39,940 nucleotides of DNA from Acidobacteriota bacterium (GTDB lineage Bacteria > Acidobacteriota > Terriglobia > Terriglobales > Acidobacteriaceae), in assembly GCA_021792795.1 (NCBI GenBank), contig JAJYUB010000034.1, forward strand, positions 1 to 39,940. Reading direction: 5' to 3'. A model generated the notes under the pieces. It had not been told where the DNA came from and did not search any database. It saw only the letters and a list, made by a program, of their open reading frames with translations. How positions within the stretch are numbered: the first letter of the stretch is position 1; every line of letters starts with the position of its first letter. The position numbers and the translations under genes are program-made. This document shows positions 18,101 through 26,148 of the stretch, in pieces.

Positions 18101-19348
18101 CAGGCCGAGCTCGCTGCGGTCAAAAGTACAGCGGAGAGCGCATCGGATTACCAGTATCTGCTGGCCGAGGCCAACGTATACCAGCAGGAACATCAGGGCT
18201 CGGAGGCGCTTACTGCCTTCGCGCAGGCCGCCAGCGCCGCAGGGGAAGATCAAACAGCGGAGCAAAGTCTGCTGCAGGCGGGTGCGAACGAGGGATATCG
18301 AGTTACCCCTGCGCTGAGTTTATTGGCCAATTTCTACGTTCAACCAATTTTTGAAGATACGACGGTGTACGTTCTGGATTCCAAGCTGGATGCTACCTTT
18401 GCGGTGCCGCCGTCTCAATTGGCCCTTCTCCCGCCGCCCCGCTCCTCGCTTGAGACGCAAGGGACCGTCGCCTACCACCTGCATCTGCGCTATCTGCCCA
18501 CCGCGAGCGGGTTTTTTCAGTTGAATAACACGCGCGGACAGATATCCGTGCCCGCCACCAATTCGATCGTCAACCGCGATACGACAGATTACTCGCTCAA
18601 TTTCGGACTCAACCCCACGATCCATCTTGGCAGGAATGTCGTGACATTCAACAGCGGCATTCAAGGGACAATACGCCGCGATTCCTTGTCTCCGCTGGAA
18701 ATGAACCAGAACCTGTTTCGAGCGTTTACGTATGGGTCCACCAGTTCCTTCTTCAATGCGGTTGCAGCCAGCGGATACGCGATCTGGGAAACCGGCCCAT
18801 TTACTGAAAGCAACATCCATTCGCGGGCATTGACTGGCGCGGTTGACTTTCGGGTGGGTCAGCCATGGGGAAAGACCGCTTTGGTGACTGGATGGGGGGC
18901 GAACGACCAGAAGTTCTCGCCGGTGGGCATCGAGGATTACTACACGTCTTCGTATATCGGTCTCTCCCATCGGTTCTCGGACCGGTGGAACGTGGAAGCG
19001 ATCGCGGAAGACCTGCGGGCATGGCGAATCGTCAGCCCGCGCTCGGGAATTGCGCAGGACCTTCGCCCGACCGGGACCATCGACTTCGCCCCCACGCGTC
19101 ATTGGGAAATCCAGGCATCGACTGCTTACTCCAGTACCAGAAGCTTCCACGTCTACGACGCTACCCAGAACGGCATTTCTATCTCGTATGCAATGCCTTT
19201 CCAACACCGATCCAAGGACGAGACCGGAGACATTCATCTGGCGTATCCGATTCGCTTTGCGGCTGGGTTCCAGCAGGAAACTTTCTTCAACTTCACACTT
19301 GGGCACAATCAAACCTTCAGGCCTTATGTGAGCATCACTATCTTTTGA
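15122..19348 (+). CDS. TPR-scaffold outer-membrane beta-barrel protein (BcsC/PelB-like architecture)
   Basis: 1408 residues. An N-terminal signal (about 1-27, ending SPILAQ) is followed by roughly 25 TPR repeats (about 55-1055), with many canonical units such as AYTYQLDGKLDEAARLY and GLGDTLFAQRRYREAVDELL. From about 1065 to the end the sequence becomes strand-rich, with alternating polar/hydrophobic segments and aromatic girdles, ending in VSITIF; a terminal Phe is the outer-membrane assembly signal of beta-barrels. Periplasmic TPR scaffold plus C-terminal barrel in one chain is the layout of BcsC, PelB and PgaA, which export cellulose, Pel and PNAG. It likely exports this locus's glycan. The start is uncertain: TTG 15122, or ATG 15158, which leaves a short signal. 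GT4 follows by 12 nt. Confidence 0.85.
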   Translation: MIVTLGFAKAALMPVLAVALASPILAQTYPVGAGASAKRPPQTEPTQTPSQPLGWGSNIQNARLARAAELALQRGDHALAVDYAQRAAQAAPNDAQVWFLLGYAARLDGKFPLSADAYGRGLRLSPSALEGLSGLAQTYSLMGRTDEAEHLLKQVIASDPKRKDDALLLGDLSMRSGDYTGAIDWLGRAERIQPGPRSELLLAICYQHHQQMDLASHYLDLARRRAPDNPEVQRSLAGYYRETGNYSEAIASLKSIRNPKPDVTAELAYTYQLDGKLDEAARLYTQSADALPKDLGLQLSAAQAEVAAGSISDANLFLQRAAGIDAGQYRLHAIRGEIAQIQERDGDAVSEYNIALAHLPANPVEGPLYGIQLHMDLMQLYRDQEDANTAQHQLEKAQMEIGALDEHGPGRAQFLRLRALIKMNAGQLDSARNDMKEALAISPHDPNNLQLDGDLLMKLGRTEDAIAVYKQVLAIDPRNRFALTSLGYATRAAGRDPEAEKYFKRLAQAYPSLYVPYLALGDMYTAHREFTRAQASYSKGFALAPRNALIVAGGMNAAIEAHELDLAGTWLGRATDRMRQEPQMLRERERYLSFKGDYRQSAEVGQKAIKVMPRDRDVVVYLGYDLLRLEKYNELLTLTSEYDKVFPQEPDVPLLAGYVHKHNGQLEPALLDFNEALDRDPNVVTAYVNRGYVLNDLHKPAAAAEDFESALTREPKDGEAHLGLAYADLDLQRPQEAVRQSQLAEREMGDSKLMHMIRATAYGREGMLAKAAGEYRAALKFTPNDGTLYLGLGDTLFAQRRYREAVDELLTAQKLSPDDAGIYALLARAYAHLRDREQTLRYVHLAEQHAQQTPAAVGNANSADSEIFVATGKALSALGNQKAAMERFQKALTTPNSNRVNVRLAIAQLMAQQDHAVDAERQIALAMMEGEAGETAPPTGEQFIAAADVFREMHEYQLSQTYLERAKAAGAADVAVRTGLANTYLALGDTVRAQAELAAVKSTAESASDYQYLLAEANVYQQEHQGSEALTAFAQAASAAGEDQTAEQSLLQAGANEGYRVTPALSLLANFYVQPIFEDTTVYVLDSKLDATFAVPPSQLALLPPPRSSLETQGTVAYHLHLRYLPTASGFFQLNNTRGQISVPATNSIVNRDTTDYSLNFGLNPTIHLGRNVVTFNSGIQGTIRRDSLSPLEMNQNLFRAFTYGSTSSFFNAVAASGYAIWETGPFTESNIHSRALTGAVDFRVGQPWGKTALVTGWGANDQKFSPVGIEDYYTSSYIGLSHRFSDRWNVEAIAEDLRAWRIVSPRSGIAQDLRPTGTIDFAPTRHWEIQASTAYSSTRSFHVYDATQNGISISYAMPFQHRSKDETGDIHLAYPIRFAAGFQQETFFNFTLGHNQTFRPYVSITIF

Positions 19349-19360
19349 AAGCGGGGCCGT

Positions 19361-20779
19361 ATGAAAATTTGCCTGGTTGCGACGTTTCCTCCCAGTGGAC
19401 GGCAGTTGAACGAGTATGCGTTTCATGTTGCGCGGGAACTGCAGCGCAATCCCAACATTGAATTGACCATCCTTGCCGACGAGTTGACCGACTATGAATT
19501 TGCCACCGACGCAAATGGCAAGCCATTCAACGCCCAGCAACAATCGGAATTGCCTGGGTTCAACGTGGTCCGCTGCTGGAAATTTGCCAGCCTGTCCACT
19601 CCAGTGCGCCTGTTGAACACCATTCGCAGGTTGAAGCCCGATGTGGTGTGGTTCAACCTTGTCTTCTCCAGCTTTGCAACGCCTGAGAACCCATTTGCGG
19701 CATTTTTCGGCCTTTCTGTTCCTGCCCTCACGCGGGCCGCAGGCTTTTACACGCATGTCACCTTGCACCACATCGTCGAGCACGTCGATTTTGCCGCTGC
19801 TGGAGTGCGGCGGGAAAGGGTCCTCCGTCTGGGCACGGAGGTCGCCACCAGGGCCTTGCTGAGGGCGCATTCGGTGTCGGTCCTGCTTTCCAATTACCGG
19901 CACACGCTGATGACGAAATATTCCGCTCAGAATGTTCTGTTGGGTACCCACGGGACATTCGCGCCGATTCCCGGTCCTCCAGATTTTACGAAACGCGGCA
20001 ATCCGGAACTTCGCATTTTGGCGATCGGGCATTGGGGCACATACAAGCGGCTGGAGACTTTGATGGAGGCTTTTCCATCAGTCTTGAAAAAAGTCCCGAA
20101 TGCCAAGTTGATTGTGGCCGGCGCCAATCATCACACCAAAGCGGGATATTGGGAATCGATACGCGACGCACAACCTGCGGGCTTGCCGATTGAGTTTTGC
20201 GGATATGTCCCGGAAGAGGCCATTCCCGAGCTTTTTCAGACAACCTCGGTCCTAGTCCTGCCTTACGATTCCGCAACGGGATCGAGCGGACCGGCCCATC
20301 AAGCGTGCGAGTACGGCGTTCCTATCGTGTGCGCTGACATCGCCGATCTTCGGGCAATGGCGACGGACGAAGATATGGCCGTCAGATTCTACAAAACAGG
20401 CGACGCGGCCGATCTCGCTGAACAACTCACGGTCATTCTGCAATCTGCCGAGCTGCAACGCGGCATGGCGGAGCACAACTTTGCGGCGGGGGTCCAGATG
20501 ACGATGGACAGTGTTGTTCGCAACTATCTTCGCTGGTTCGAACTCCACAGATACAAAAGGGAGCTACGCGATGCGGGAATTTTTTCAGGGCGCCGCAGTC
20601 CGTGGCTGCGATCTCTATTCTCCAGACTTGGGGGAACGTTGCACTCGGGTCCTCTGGCCGAACGCGAAGGAGATGTGGCGCATCCCACTGCTTGGCGCAA
20701 ATCGGAAAATTCAGCGGGCCATCCGGATAGTGACGGGTATCCGGTGAGCCCGACCCTCGAGAGCGACTTTGATTTGTAA
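19361..20779 (+). CDS. GT4-family glycosyltransferase
   Basis: 472 residues. A GT-B fold enzyme with N-terminal MKICLVATFPPSGRQLNEYA, then the C-terminal donor domain with LRILAIGHWGTYKRLETLMEA and KLIVAGANH, and the sugar-nucleotide site SSGPAHQACEYGVPIVCADI, where the usual E-x7-E motif is partly kept. It transfers a sugar from a nucleotide donor to a growing glycan in the cytoplasm. The last ~50 residues are low-complexity and extend past the normal end. It starts 12 nt after the TPR-barrel gene with GGGG upstream, so the two are almost surely co-transcribed. It lacks the N-terminal features of PelF, so a Pel-type role is not supported. Class sure; donor and acceptor unknown. Confidence 0.88.
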   Translation: MKICLVATFPPSGRQLNEYAFHVARELQRNPNIELTILADELTDYEFATDANGKPFNAQQQSELPGFNVVRCWKFASLSTPVRLLNTIRRLKPDVVWFNLVFSSFATPENPFAAFFGLSVPALTRAAGFYTHVTLHHIVEHVDFAAAGVRRERVLRLGTEVATRALLRAHSVSVLLSNYRHTLMTKYSAQNVLLGTHGTFAPIPGPPDFTKRGNPELRILAIGHWGTYKRLETLMEAFPSVLKKVPNAKLIVAGANHHTKAGYWESIRDAQPAGLPIEFCGYVPEEAIPELFQTTSVLVLPYDSATGSSGPAHQACEYGVPIVCADIADLRAMATDEDMAVRFYKTGDAADLAEQLTVILQSAELQRGMAEHNFAAGVQMTMDSVVRNYLRWFELHRYKRELRDAGIFSGRRSPWLRSLFSRLGGTLHSGPLAEREGDVAHPTAWRKSENSAGHPDSDGYPVSPTLESDFDL

Positions 20780-20983
20780 GTTTAGATTCCATTCCGCCAA
20801 CTTAACTCCGGCAGAGAGAAGAAGTTATGCCGGCGCATGATGCTAATTCAATCCAGCAGGGGTAGTGGCGGCGAGATAGAGAACGGAGTACTTGGCGATA
20901 TGTGCGCACTTGGTTTTGCATCCACTTTTAGGTGTGTCTCGTCGGGCCATCGTTCCTCATACGAACTTTGCACGGAGAACTCT

Positions 20984-23695
20984 GTGTTAATGCTGCGCGT
21001 TCCTTGGTCTCTCGCTCGCCTTGCTCACTCGGCGGTGTTCCTGTCCTCGCTTTCGCTGGCCCTGCTGTTCGCCGGATGCGCTGCTGGCTCTCCCAGCAAT
21101 TTCGGCAATTCGATACCGACAGTCGCCATTGCTGCCAACCCCGCATCAATTGCTTCGGGGAGTTCGTCCACTTTGACGGTGACGGCGACGAACGCCACTC
21201 AAGTGGTGCTGACCGGATCGGACGGTAGCACGTATACCCTGCTGCCGACCGGAGGAACGCCATCCGTCAGTCCGGCCGCGACAACCACATATACCGCAGT
21301 CGCAACCGGGCCCGGGGGAAAGACCTCGGCGGCTGCGACCGTAACCGTGACACCAAATCCGGCGCCGACCGTCAGCATCACCGCCAATCCCACTTCCGTC
21401 ACTGCGGGAAGTTCGTCCATTTTGACTGTGACCGCGACGAACGCTACTCAAGTGACGCTGACCGGTACGGATGGCAGCACCTATACGCTGCAGCCGACCG
21501 GCGGAATCCAGGCAGTCAGCCCGGCGGCGACAACGACTTATACTGCGACCGCAACCGGAGCTGGCGGGAAGATCACGGCGACTACTACCCTTACAGTGAC
21601 ACCGAATCCGGCGCCAACCGTCACCATCTCTGCCAATCCCGCTTCGATCGTCTCGGGAAGCTCGTCCACTCTGACCGTGACGGCGACGAATGCCACCCAG
21701 GTGACGATCACCGGGACGGATGGCAGCACCTTCACCCTGCAGTCGAACGGTGGAACGCAATCCGTCAGCCCGACCGCGACAACGACGTATACTGCGACCG
21801 CGACCGGGGCGGGTGGAAAGACCCTGGCGAGTGCGACCGTAACGGTGACACCCAATCCGTCGCCGACGGTCAGTATCGTCGCGAACCCCACTACCATTAT
21901 CTCGGGGCATTCATCCATGTTGACGGTGGCCGCGACCAATTCCACTCAGGTCACGGTGACTGGGGCCGACGGCAGCACGTATACGCTGCAGCCGAACGGC
22001 GGAACGCAATCCGTCAGCCCGACCGCGACAACGGTGTACACTGCGGCAGCGACTGGGTCCGGCGGAAGCGCCTCGGCGAGTACGACAGTAGCGGTGACAC
22101 AGCCGGGCAGTATTCTATCCATCAACCACGTCATCTTCATGCTCCAGGAGAACCATACGTTCGACAATTACTTCGGCATGCTGAATCCGTACCGCATAGC
22201 AAACGGCTATAACATCGGTGACGACGGAAGCACATATACCGTGGATGGCATCGACGACAAGCTGACTACGATCAGCAACCAGGACGATGAGGGCCAGGTC
22301 TATACGCTCTTCAAGTTCAAAACCACCTGCATCGACGATGAGACTTCGGATTGGCTGGCAAGCTACGGAGACGTCAATACCTACGATTTCCTCGCGACAC
22401 GTCCAATCTTGATGGATGGCTTCGTCCACAATGCTGAAGGGTATGCCAAAAGCTGCGCGTTAGGTACCAGTTGTTCCGGCAATTTCACCGACCTGACCGG
22501 TCAGCGCGCGATGGGGTATTACGACCAGGGCTTCCTCAACTACTACTACTACATGGCATCTCAGTTCGCGCTGTCCGATCGTTGGTTTTCGCCCGTATCG
22601 ACCAAGAGCATTGGTAACCGCATCGCCACTTTTACTGGAGGCACGACCCAGGGCCTGGTGAATGATCCTGGCAATGATGACCACCTAGCCCAGCTCGATA
22701 TCCAGAACATTTTTCAGGAACTTGACGCAGCGAAGGTGTCGTGGAAGATTTACTACACGGTCACGGACGGCTTTTGCCTCAACGCGGACGACTGTACGGG
22801 TTCGGCAAACGCGGCCTATCCCGCAACTGACTTCTCTTCGCTAACTTACTCGTATCAGTACTTGTATCAAAATCCGACCGCCGCTCCCTGCACCGCTCCC
22901 ACCGTGGCATCCAGCGTGGTTGGCGATACTACGAACTCCTTCTGCATCGATCCGAACCATATTGCACCGCTGTCGCAGTATTTTACCGATCTCACCGACG
23001 GTACGCTTCCCAGCTTTGCCTTCATTGAAGCCGGTTACGGCAACAATGATGAGCATCCCGGGTCGGGTCAATCGGTCCTGAACGGTCAGGCGGAGGTGGC
23101 AAAGGTCGTGAATGCTTTCATGGGCAGTCCTGAATGGAAGGACTCCGTTTTCTTTCTCAGCTACGACGAGGGTGGAGGGCCCTACGATCACGTTCCGCCG
23201 GTGCCCACTCACACAAACGATTACACCGATGCCTCTCAGGTGGCCAACTACCCAATTGATATCTCATCGATCGCGGTAAATCCAGACCAGTACAACCCGT
23301 GCGTGCCACCGGTGCCCGGTACACCGACTCTCCACTGCGACCTGGCAACGGACGACCCTGGGGCCAATCCAGGGGATGCTGCGGCTGTCAACGGCTTTGC
23401 CGCGCAACTCGGGTTCCGGTTGCCGAACATCGTCATCTCGCCATTTACCCGGCGGCATTATGTTTCGCACATTCCAATGGACCACACGGCGGTGATCAAG
23501 TTTGTCGAGGACCGTTTTATCCCAGGTTCCCCGAACCTGACTGCTCGCGACAAAGTACAGCCCAACCTGCTGGACTTTTTCGATTTCAACAACGTTCCCT
23601 GGGCCACGCCGCCAACGCCGCCGACGCCCGTCAGTTTGACCGATACTTCATCGCCCGGCTACAACACCTGCACCCCAACCAGCATGGGGCCGTGA
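20984..23695 (+). CDS. Phosphoesterase (AcpA/PLC-type) lipoprotein with four Ig-like repeats
   Basis: About 903 residues. A lipoprotein signal (hydrophobic run ending LLFAGC) is followed by four ~83-residue Ig-like repeats (residues 45-376), then a C-terminal phosphoesterase domain of the phospholipase C/AcpA acid phosphatase family (about 377-880). The motif MLQENHTFDNYFG carries the family's Glu-Asn-x-Thr/Ser-Phe-Asp site with the Thr nucleophile, and FFLSYDEGGGPYDHVPP and IVISPFTRRHYVSHIPMDHTAVIKF hold the second metal and His sites. It probably hydrolyses phosphomonoesters or phospholipid head groups outside the cell. Start GTG 20984 is chosen because GGAG lies 6 nt upstream and it starts a good signal; ATG 20990 is the alternative. 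A terminator follows at 23780. Substrate unknown. Confidence 0.88.
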   Translation: MLMLRVPWSLARLAHSAVFLSSLSLALLFAGCAAGSPSNFGNSIPTVAIAANPASIASGSSSTLTVTATNATQVVLTGSDGSTYTLLPTGGTPSVSPAATTTYTAVATGPGGKTSAAATVTVTPNPAPTVSITANPTSVTAGSSSILTVTATNATQVTLTGTDGSTYTLQPTGGIQAVSPAATTTYTATATGAGGKITATTTLTVTPNPAPTVTISANPASIVSGSSSTLTVTATNATQVTITGTDGSTFTLQSNGGTQSVSPTATTTYTATATGAGGKTLASATVTVTPNPSPTVSIVANPTTIISGHSSMLTVAATNSTQVTVTGADGSTYTLQPNGGTQSVSPTATTVYTAAATGSGGSASASTTVAVTQPGSILSINHVIFMLQENHTFDNYFGMLNPYRIANGYNIGDDGSTYTVDGIDDKLTTISNQDDEGQVYTLFKFKTTCIDDETSDWLASYGDVNTYDFLATRPILMDGFVHNAEGYAKSCALGTSCSGNFTDLTGQRAMGYYDQGFLNYYYYMASQFALSDRWFSPVSTKSIGNRIATFTGGTTQGLVNDPGNDDHLAQLDIQNIFQELDAAKVSWKIYYTVTDGFCLNADDCTGSANAAYPATDFSSLTYSYQYLYQNPTAAPCTAPTVASSVVGDTTNSFCIDPNHIAPLSQYFTDLTDGTLPSFAFIEAGYGNNDEHPGSGQSVLNGQAEVAKVVNAFMGSPEWKDSVFFLSYDEGGGPYDHVPPVPTHTNDYTDASQVANYPIDISSIAVNPDQYNPCVPPVPGTPTLHCDLATDDPGANPGDAAAVNGFAAQLGFRLPNIVISPFTRRHYVSHIPMDHTAVIKFVEDRFIPGSPNLTARDKVQPNLLDFFDFNNVPWATPPTPPTPVSLTDTSSPGYNTCTPTSMGP
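21116..22111 (+). repeat. Four tandem 249-bp repeats
   Basis: Four in-frame units start at 21116, 21365, 21614 and 21863, each encoding an 83-residue Ig-like domain with the phrases SSSTLTVTATNATQV, DGSTYTLQP and TTTYTATATG. Units are very alike at the DNA level, so the array may expand or shrink by recombination. Confidence 0.9.
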
Positions 23696-23779
23696 AGCAA
23701 TTCAACAAGGCCCGGTTCAATGTGCTCGCGTCCTCGGTCGCGGAAGTTCTTTCGTGAACTGACCCATCCGTTGGTTATT

Positions 23780-23813
23780 ATTGATCCGGCACGATTGGAA
23801 CGGATCAATTTTT
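23780..23813 (+). terminator. Rho-independent terminator after the phosphoesterase gene
   Basis: ATTGATCCG (23780-23788) pairs exactly with CGGATCAAT (23801-23809), loop 12 nt, followed by a run of T. It sits 85 bp after the stop codon, between convergent genes. Confidence 0.85.
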
Positions 23814-23884
23814 CCACCCTGGCCGGTCTCTGCGGCGACACGCGGCGAGAATGGAGCACCCGAATGCAATACTTTTAGCCCGGA

Positions 23885-24760
23885 TCAATCGTTGACCGTA
23901 ATCGTGCTGGCCACATAGCGGGAACCATCGAAGTTCGCAGTCACGATCACATGCGCCCCTTCCTGGAGATGGTGGACCACGGGAAGGCGGGCGGGATCGA
24001 AGAAAATCCGATAGCTTTTGTCGTCTCGTGGATCGACCATCACTAAGGTGTGGGCGTGCAAGTCGAGGAAAGCGATATTTCCACTGAACACAAATGCAGA
24101 TCCTGGAGAGGCCAGGATCGAGATCTGGCGGGCAACGCCTCGGCCCTTGTTGTCGGATTCAAATTCGACCGAGATCAGAGCTCCCTTGACCAGATCGGAC
24201 GGGCCGGAATTCGCCGACGAGAATGCGGCCTGACCCACGCGAAGGACGGATGTGCCTGCCGGCACGCGGAGTTTGATGGGCCCATGAGACAGGGCGTCGC
24301 TCACGGTCAATTCACCGGTGCCCGGATCGTATTTCAGCACTTGCCCCTGGCACTCGCCTTGGGGCGATCGCGACAAGGTATGGATGCTGAGAGCAAAAAT
24401 GTTCGTTCCGTCCAGCACGGTCTCGACCGAGGCATGATTGTCAGGGCGCAGATCGCGCAGCGGCGTTCTTGTTCCATCGCGATAGAAACGGGTGCGTTCG
24501 TCGAAGAGGATTTTCATCCTGCGGCCGCCAAAAACTTTTAGCGTAAATTGGTCGCGTACGGGGTCTACATCGTGAATCGCACCGCCGATGACGGTGCTTT
24601 TCCCCAGCGGGATTGGCGGCAAAGAGGCCGGAACACCGGACGCGCTTCCCGAAATTGAGACGGACTGCGCGCCCGCATTTTGCGCTGACTTCGCATCCGC
24701 GGATGACAATTGTGCAATCGCCACGCTGCCAAGCATGACGATTGCGAGAAAACGACCCAT
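23885..24760 (-). CDS. Exported protein with DUF5666-like beta domains
   Basis: 291 residues. A Sec signal (about 1-23, ending SSADA) is followed by three strand-rich segments. The repeated phrase pattern 'GGAIHDVDPVRDQFTLKVFGGRRMKILFDERT...', then 'GQVLKYDPGTGELTVSD' and 'SGNIAFLDLHAHTLVMVDP', is typical of tandem DUF5666-like OB-type domains found in exported Acidobacteria proteins. No catalytic residues are evident; a structural or binding role in the periplasm is likely. Start ATG 24760 has AGGGTG upstream. It converges on the phosphoesterase gene and diverges from the TPR gene. The family call is by pattern; it may be a different beta-sandwich. Confidence 0.7.
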   Translation of the reverse strand: MGRFLAIVMLGSVAIAQLSSADAKSAQNAGAQSVSISGSASGVPASLPPIPLGKSTVIGGAIHDVDPVRDQFTLKVFGGRRMKILFDERTRFYRDGTRTPLRDLRPDNHASVETVLDGTNIFALSIHTLSRSPQGECQGQVLKYDPGTGELTVSDALSHGPIKLRVPAGTSVLRVGQAAFSSANSGPSDLVKGALISVEFESDNKGRGVARQISILASPGSAFVFSGNIAFLDLHAHTLVMVDPRDDKSYRIFFDPARLPVVHHLQEGAHVIVTANFDGSRYVASTITVND

Positions 24761-24905
24761 GCAGCACCCTGACCGCGAAACATTTTTTGGGACCTGTTTC
24801 GGCTAGTTAGATGGCGCCCACTGAAATTCAGTGGCCCGAACTATTTTCCGGCAGCAGAAATATCCTGGCTGTCCGGCAGGACATTCCACGCATCCTAGTA
24901 CGTGT

Positions 24906-26126
24906 ATGGAAAATGATCGTATTGTCCGGGTCAGACAGAAAAATGAAAGGCCGCAGGCGTTGGCTGCGCTGCTAAGGCTGCTGGTTTTGATTGCGGTCAT
25001 CGCAAGCCTGGGCTGGCAGAATGTCTGGGCGCGAGACGTCAGAGTGACTTTTCCAAAGCGTAGCGAACTGACACCCGTGCAGCGCCTCAATCGCCAAGGC
25101 GTCGATGCCGTACGAAAGCATCAGTATGAAAAAGCCGAAGCAATCTTCTACAAGGCATATCTCTACGATGCCGCCGACCCTTTCACCTTGAACAATCTGG
25201 GTTACATCTCCGAGCTAGAGGGAAAGCTGGATCGCGCGCGAAAATTTTATGCGCTGGCATCGCAACAGGACTGCGATGCGCGGATCGATCTGAGCAATGC
25301 CAAGCAACTGGAAGGGAAGCCGATGGCGTACGCCCTGAACAGTTTGCAGGACGTACCGATGCGCGTGAACCGCATGAATGTTGAGGCGATCGAGCTTTTA
25401 TCGCAGGAGCGGAATTTCGAGGCCGAGCTTCTGCTTCGGCAAGCCCTGGCCTTGCAGCCGCAGAATCCCTTCACGTTGAACAACCTGGGAGTGGCCGAGG
25501 AAGCCACGGGAAATGTCGAGGAAGCATTGCAACATTACGACGCAGCGGCCGGTTCGCACTCCTCGGAACCGATCGTTGTGACGTTGAAGCGTTCCTGGAG
25601 AGGGAAACCCGTCAGCCAGATGGCTGCGGACAGTGCCCGGCGACTGAGGGGCCGGATGCGGGACGTAGACAACGCCGAGGCGCGTGCCACAATGCTTACG
25701 TTGCGTGGAGTGTCCGCGACGAACCGAAACGATTGGCAGGCCGCCAGGCAAGACTTTCTCCAGGCATACTCGCTTGCTCCCGACAGCGCGTTTTCGCTCA
25801 ACAACCTGGGTTATGTCGCAGAGAAGGATGGCGACCTCGAAACGGCCCAGTTCTATTACTCCAAGGCCAGAAAGGCCGACGACGCCAGCGCCCGCATAGG
25901 ACTGGCGACCCAACGTTCGGACGAAGGCAAGCATCTCGTCGCCGTTGCCATGCAGAACGGCCTGAAGGTGGACGACGAAATCGATCGGTACAGCCAGGCG
26001 GCACGCAAGCAAACAGGTCCGATCCAATTGCTACGCCGCGACAATACGCCGGCGGGGCCCAGTGTATCGCCCAACAAGCCTTCGGCACCGGTTTCACCAA
26101 ACTCCGGGTCCCAGGCTCCCAAATGA
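24906..26126 (+). CDS. Exported TPR-repeat protein
   Basis: About 406 residues. A basic N-terminus leads into one hydrophobic helix (about residues 22-38) ending in WARD, so it is exported or membrane-anchored. Six or so TPR units follow; three begin with the near-identical phrase F(T/S)LNNLG(Y/V), a regularity suggesting internal duplication. The C-terminal ~40 residues are Pro/Ser-rich and unstructured. ATG 24906 is preferred over the upstream GTG 24831, which would add an unlikely 25-residue leader. It ends 22 bp before the nucleotidyltransferase gene. The role is inferred to be a periplasmic scaffold for the adjacent proteins. Confidence 0.8.
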   Translation: MENDRIVRVRQKNERPQALAALLRLLVLIAVIASLGWQNVWARDVRVTFPKRSELTPVQRLNRQGVDAVRKHQYEKAEAIFYKAYLYDAADPFTLNNLGYISELEGKLDRARKFYALASQQDCDARIDLSNAKQLEGKPMAYALNSLQDVPMRVNRMNVEAIELLSQERNFEAELLLRQALALQPQNPFTLNNLGVAEEATGNVEEALQHYDAAAGSHSSEPIVVTLKRSWRGKPVSQMAADSARRLRGRMRDVDNAEARATMLTLRGVSATNRNDWQAARQDFLQAYSLAPDSAFSLNNLGYVAEKDGDLETAQFYYSKARKADDASARIGLATQRSDEGKHLVAVAMQNGLKVDDEIDRYSQAARKQTGPIQLLRRDNTPAGPSVSPNKPSAPVSPNSGSQAPK

Positions 26127-26148
26127 ACACGAAGGAAACTGCCGCAAT

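Noticed and set aside
18320-20032. 570-residue minus-strand open frame
   Set aside because: Antisense to the TPR-barrel and GT4 genes, both with clear family motifs; composition is rich in Arg, Gln and His like a shadow frame.
4131-20779. Assignment as a Pel or cellulose locus
   Set aside because: No PelA, PelD, PelF-type or BcsA-type synthase is present; only the architecture of the TPR-barrel protein and the presence of a GT4 and a flippase are shared.
21116-22111. CRISPR-like array
   Set aside because: The 249-bp units are contiguous, in frame and coding, without spacers.
24831-24905. Upstream GTG start for the TPR protein
   Set aside because: It would add a 25-residue non-hydrophobic leader overlapping the promoter region of the divergent gene; ATG 24906 starts closer to the signal helix.
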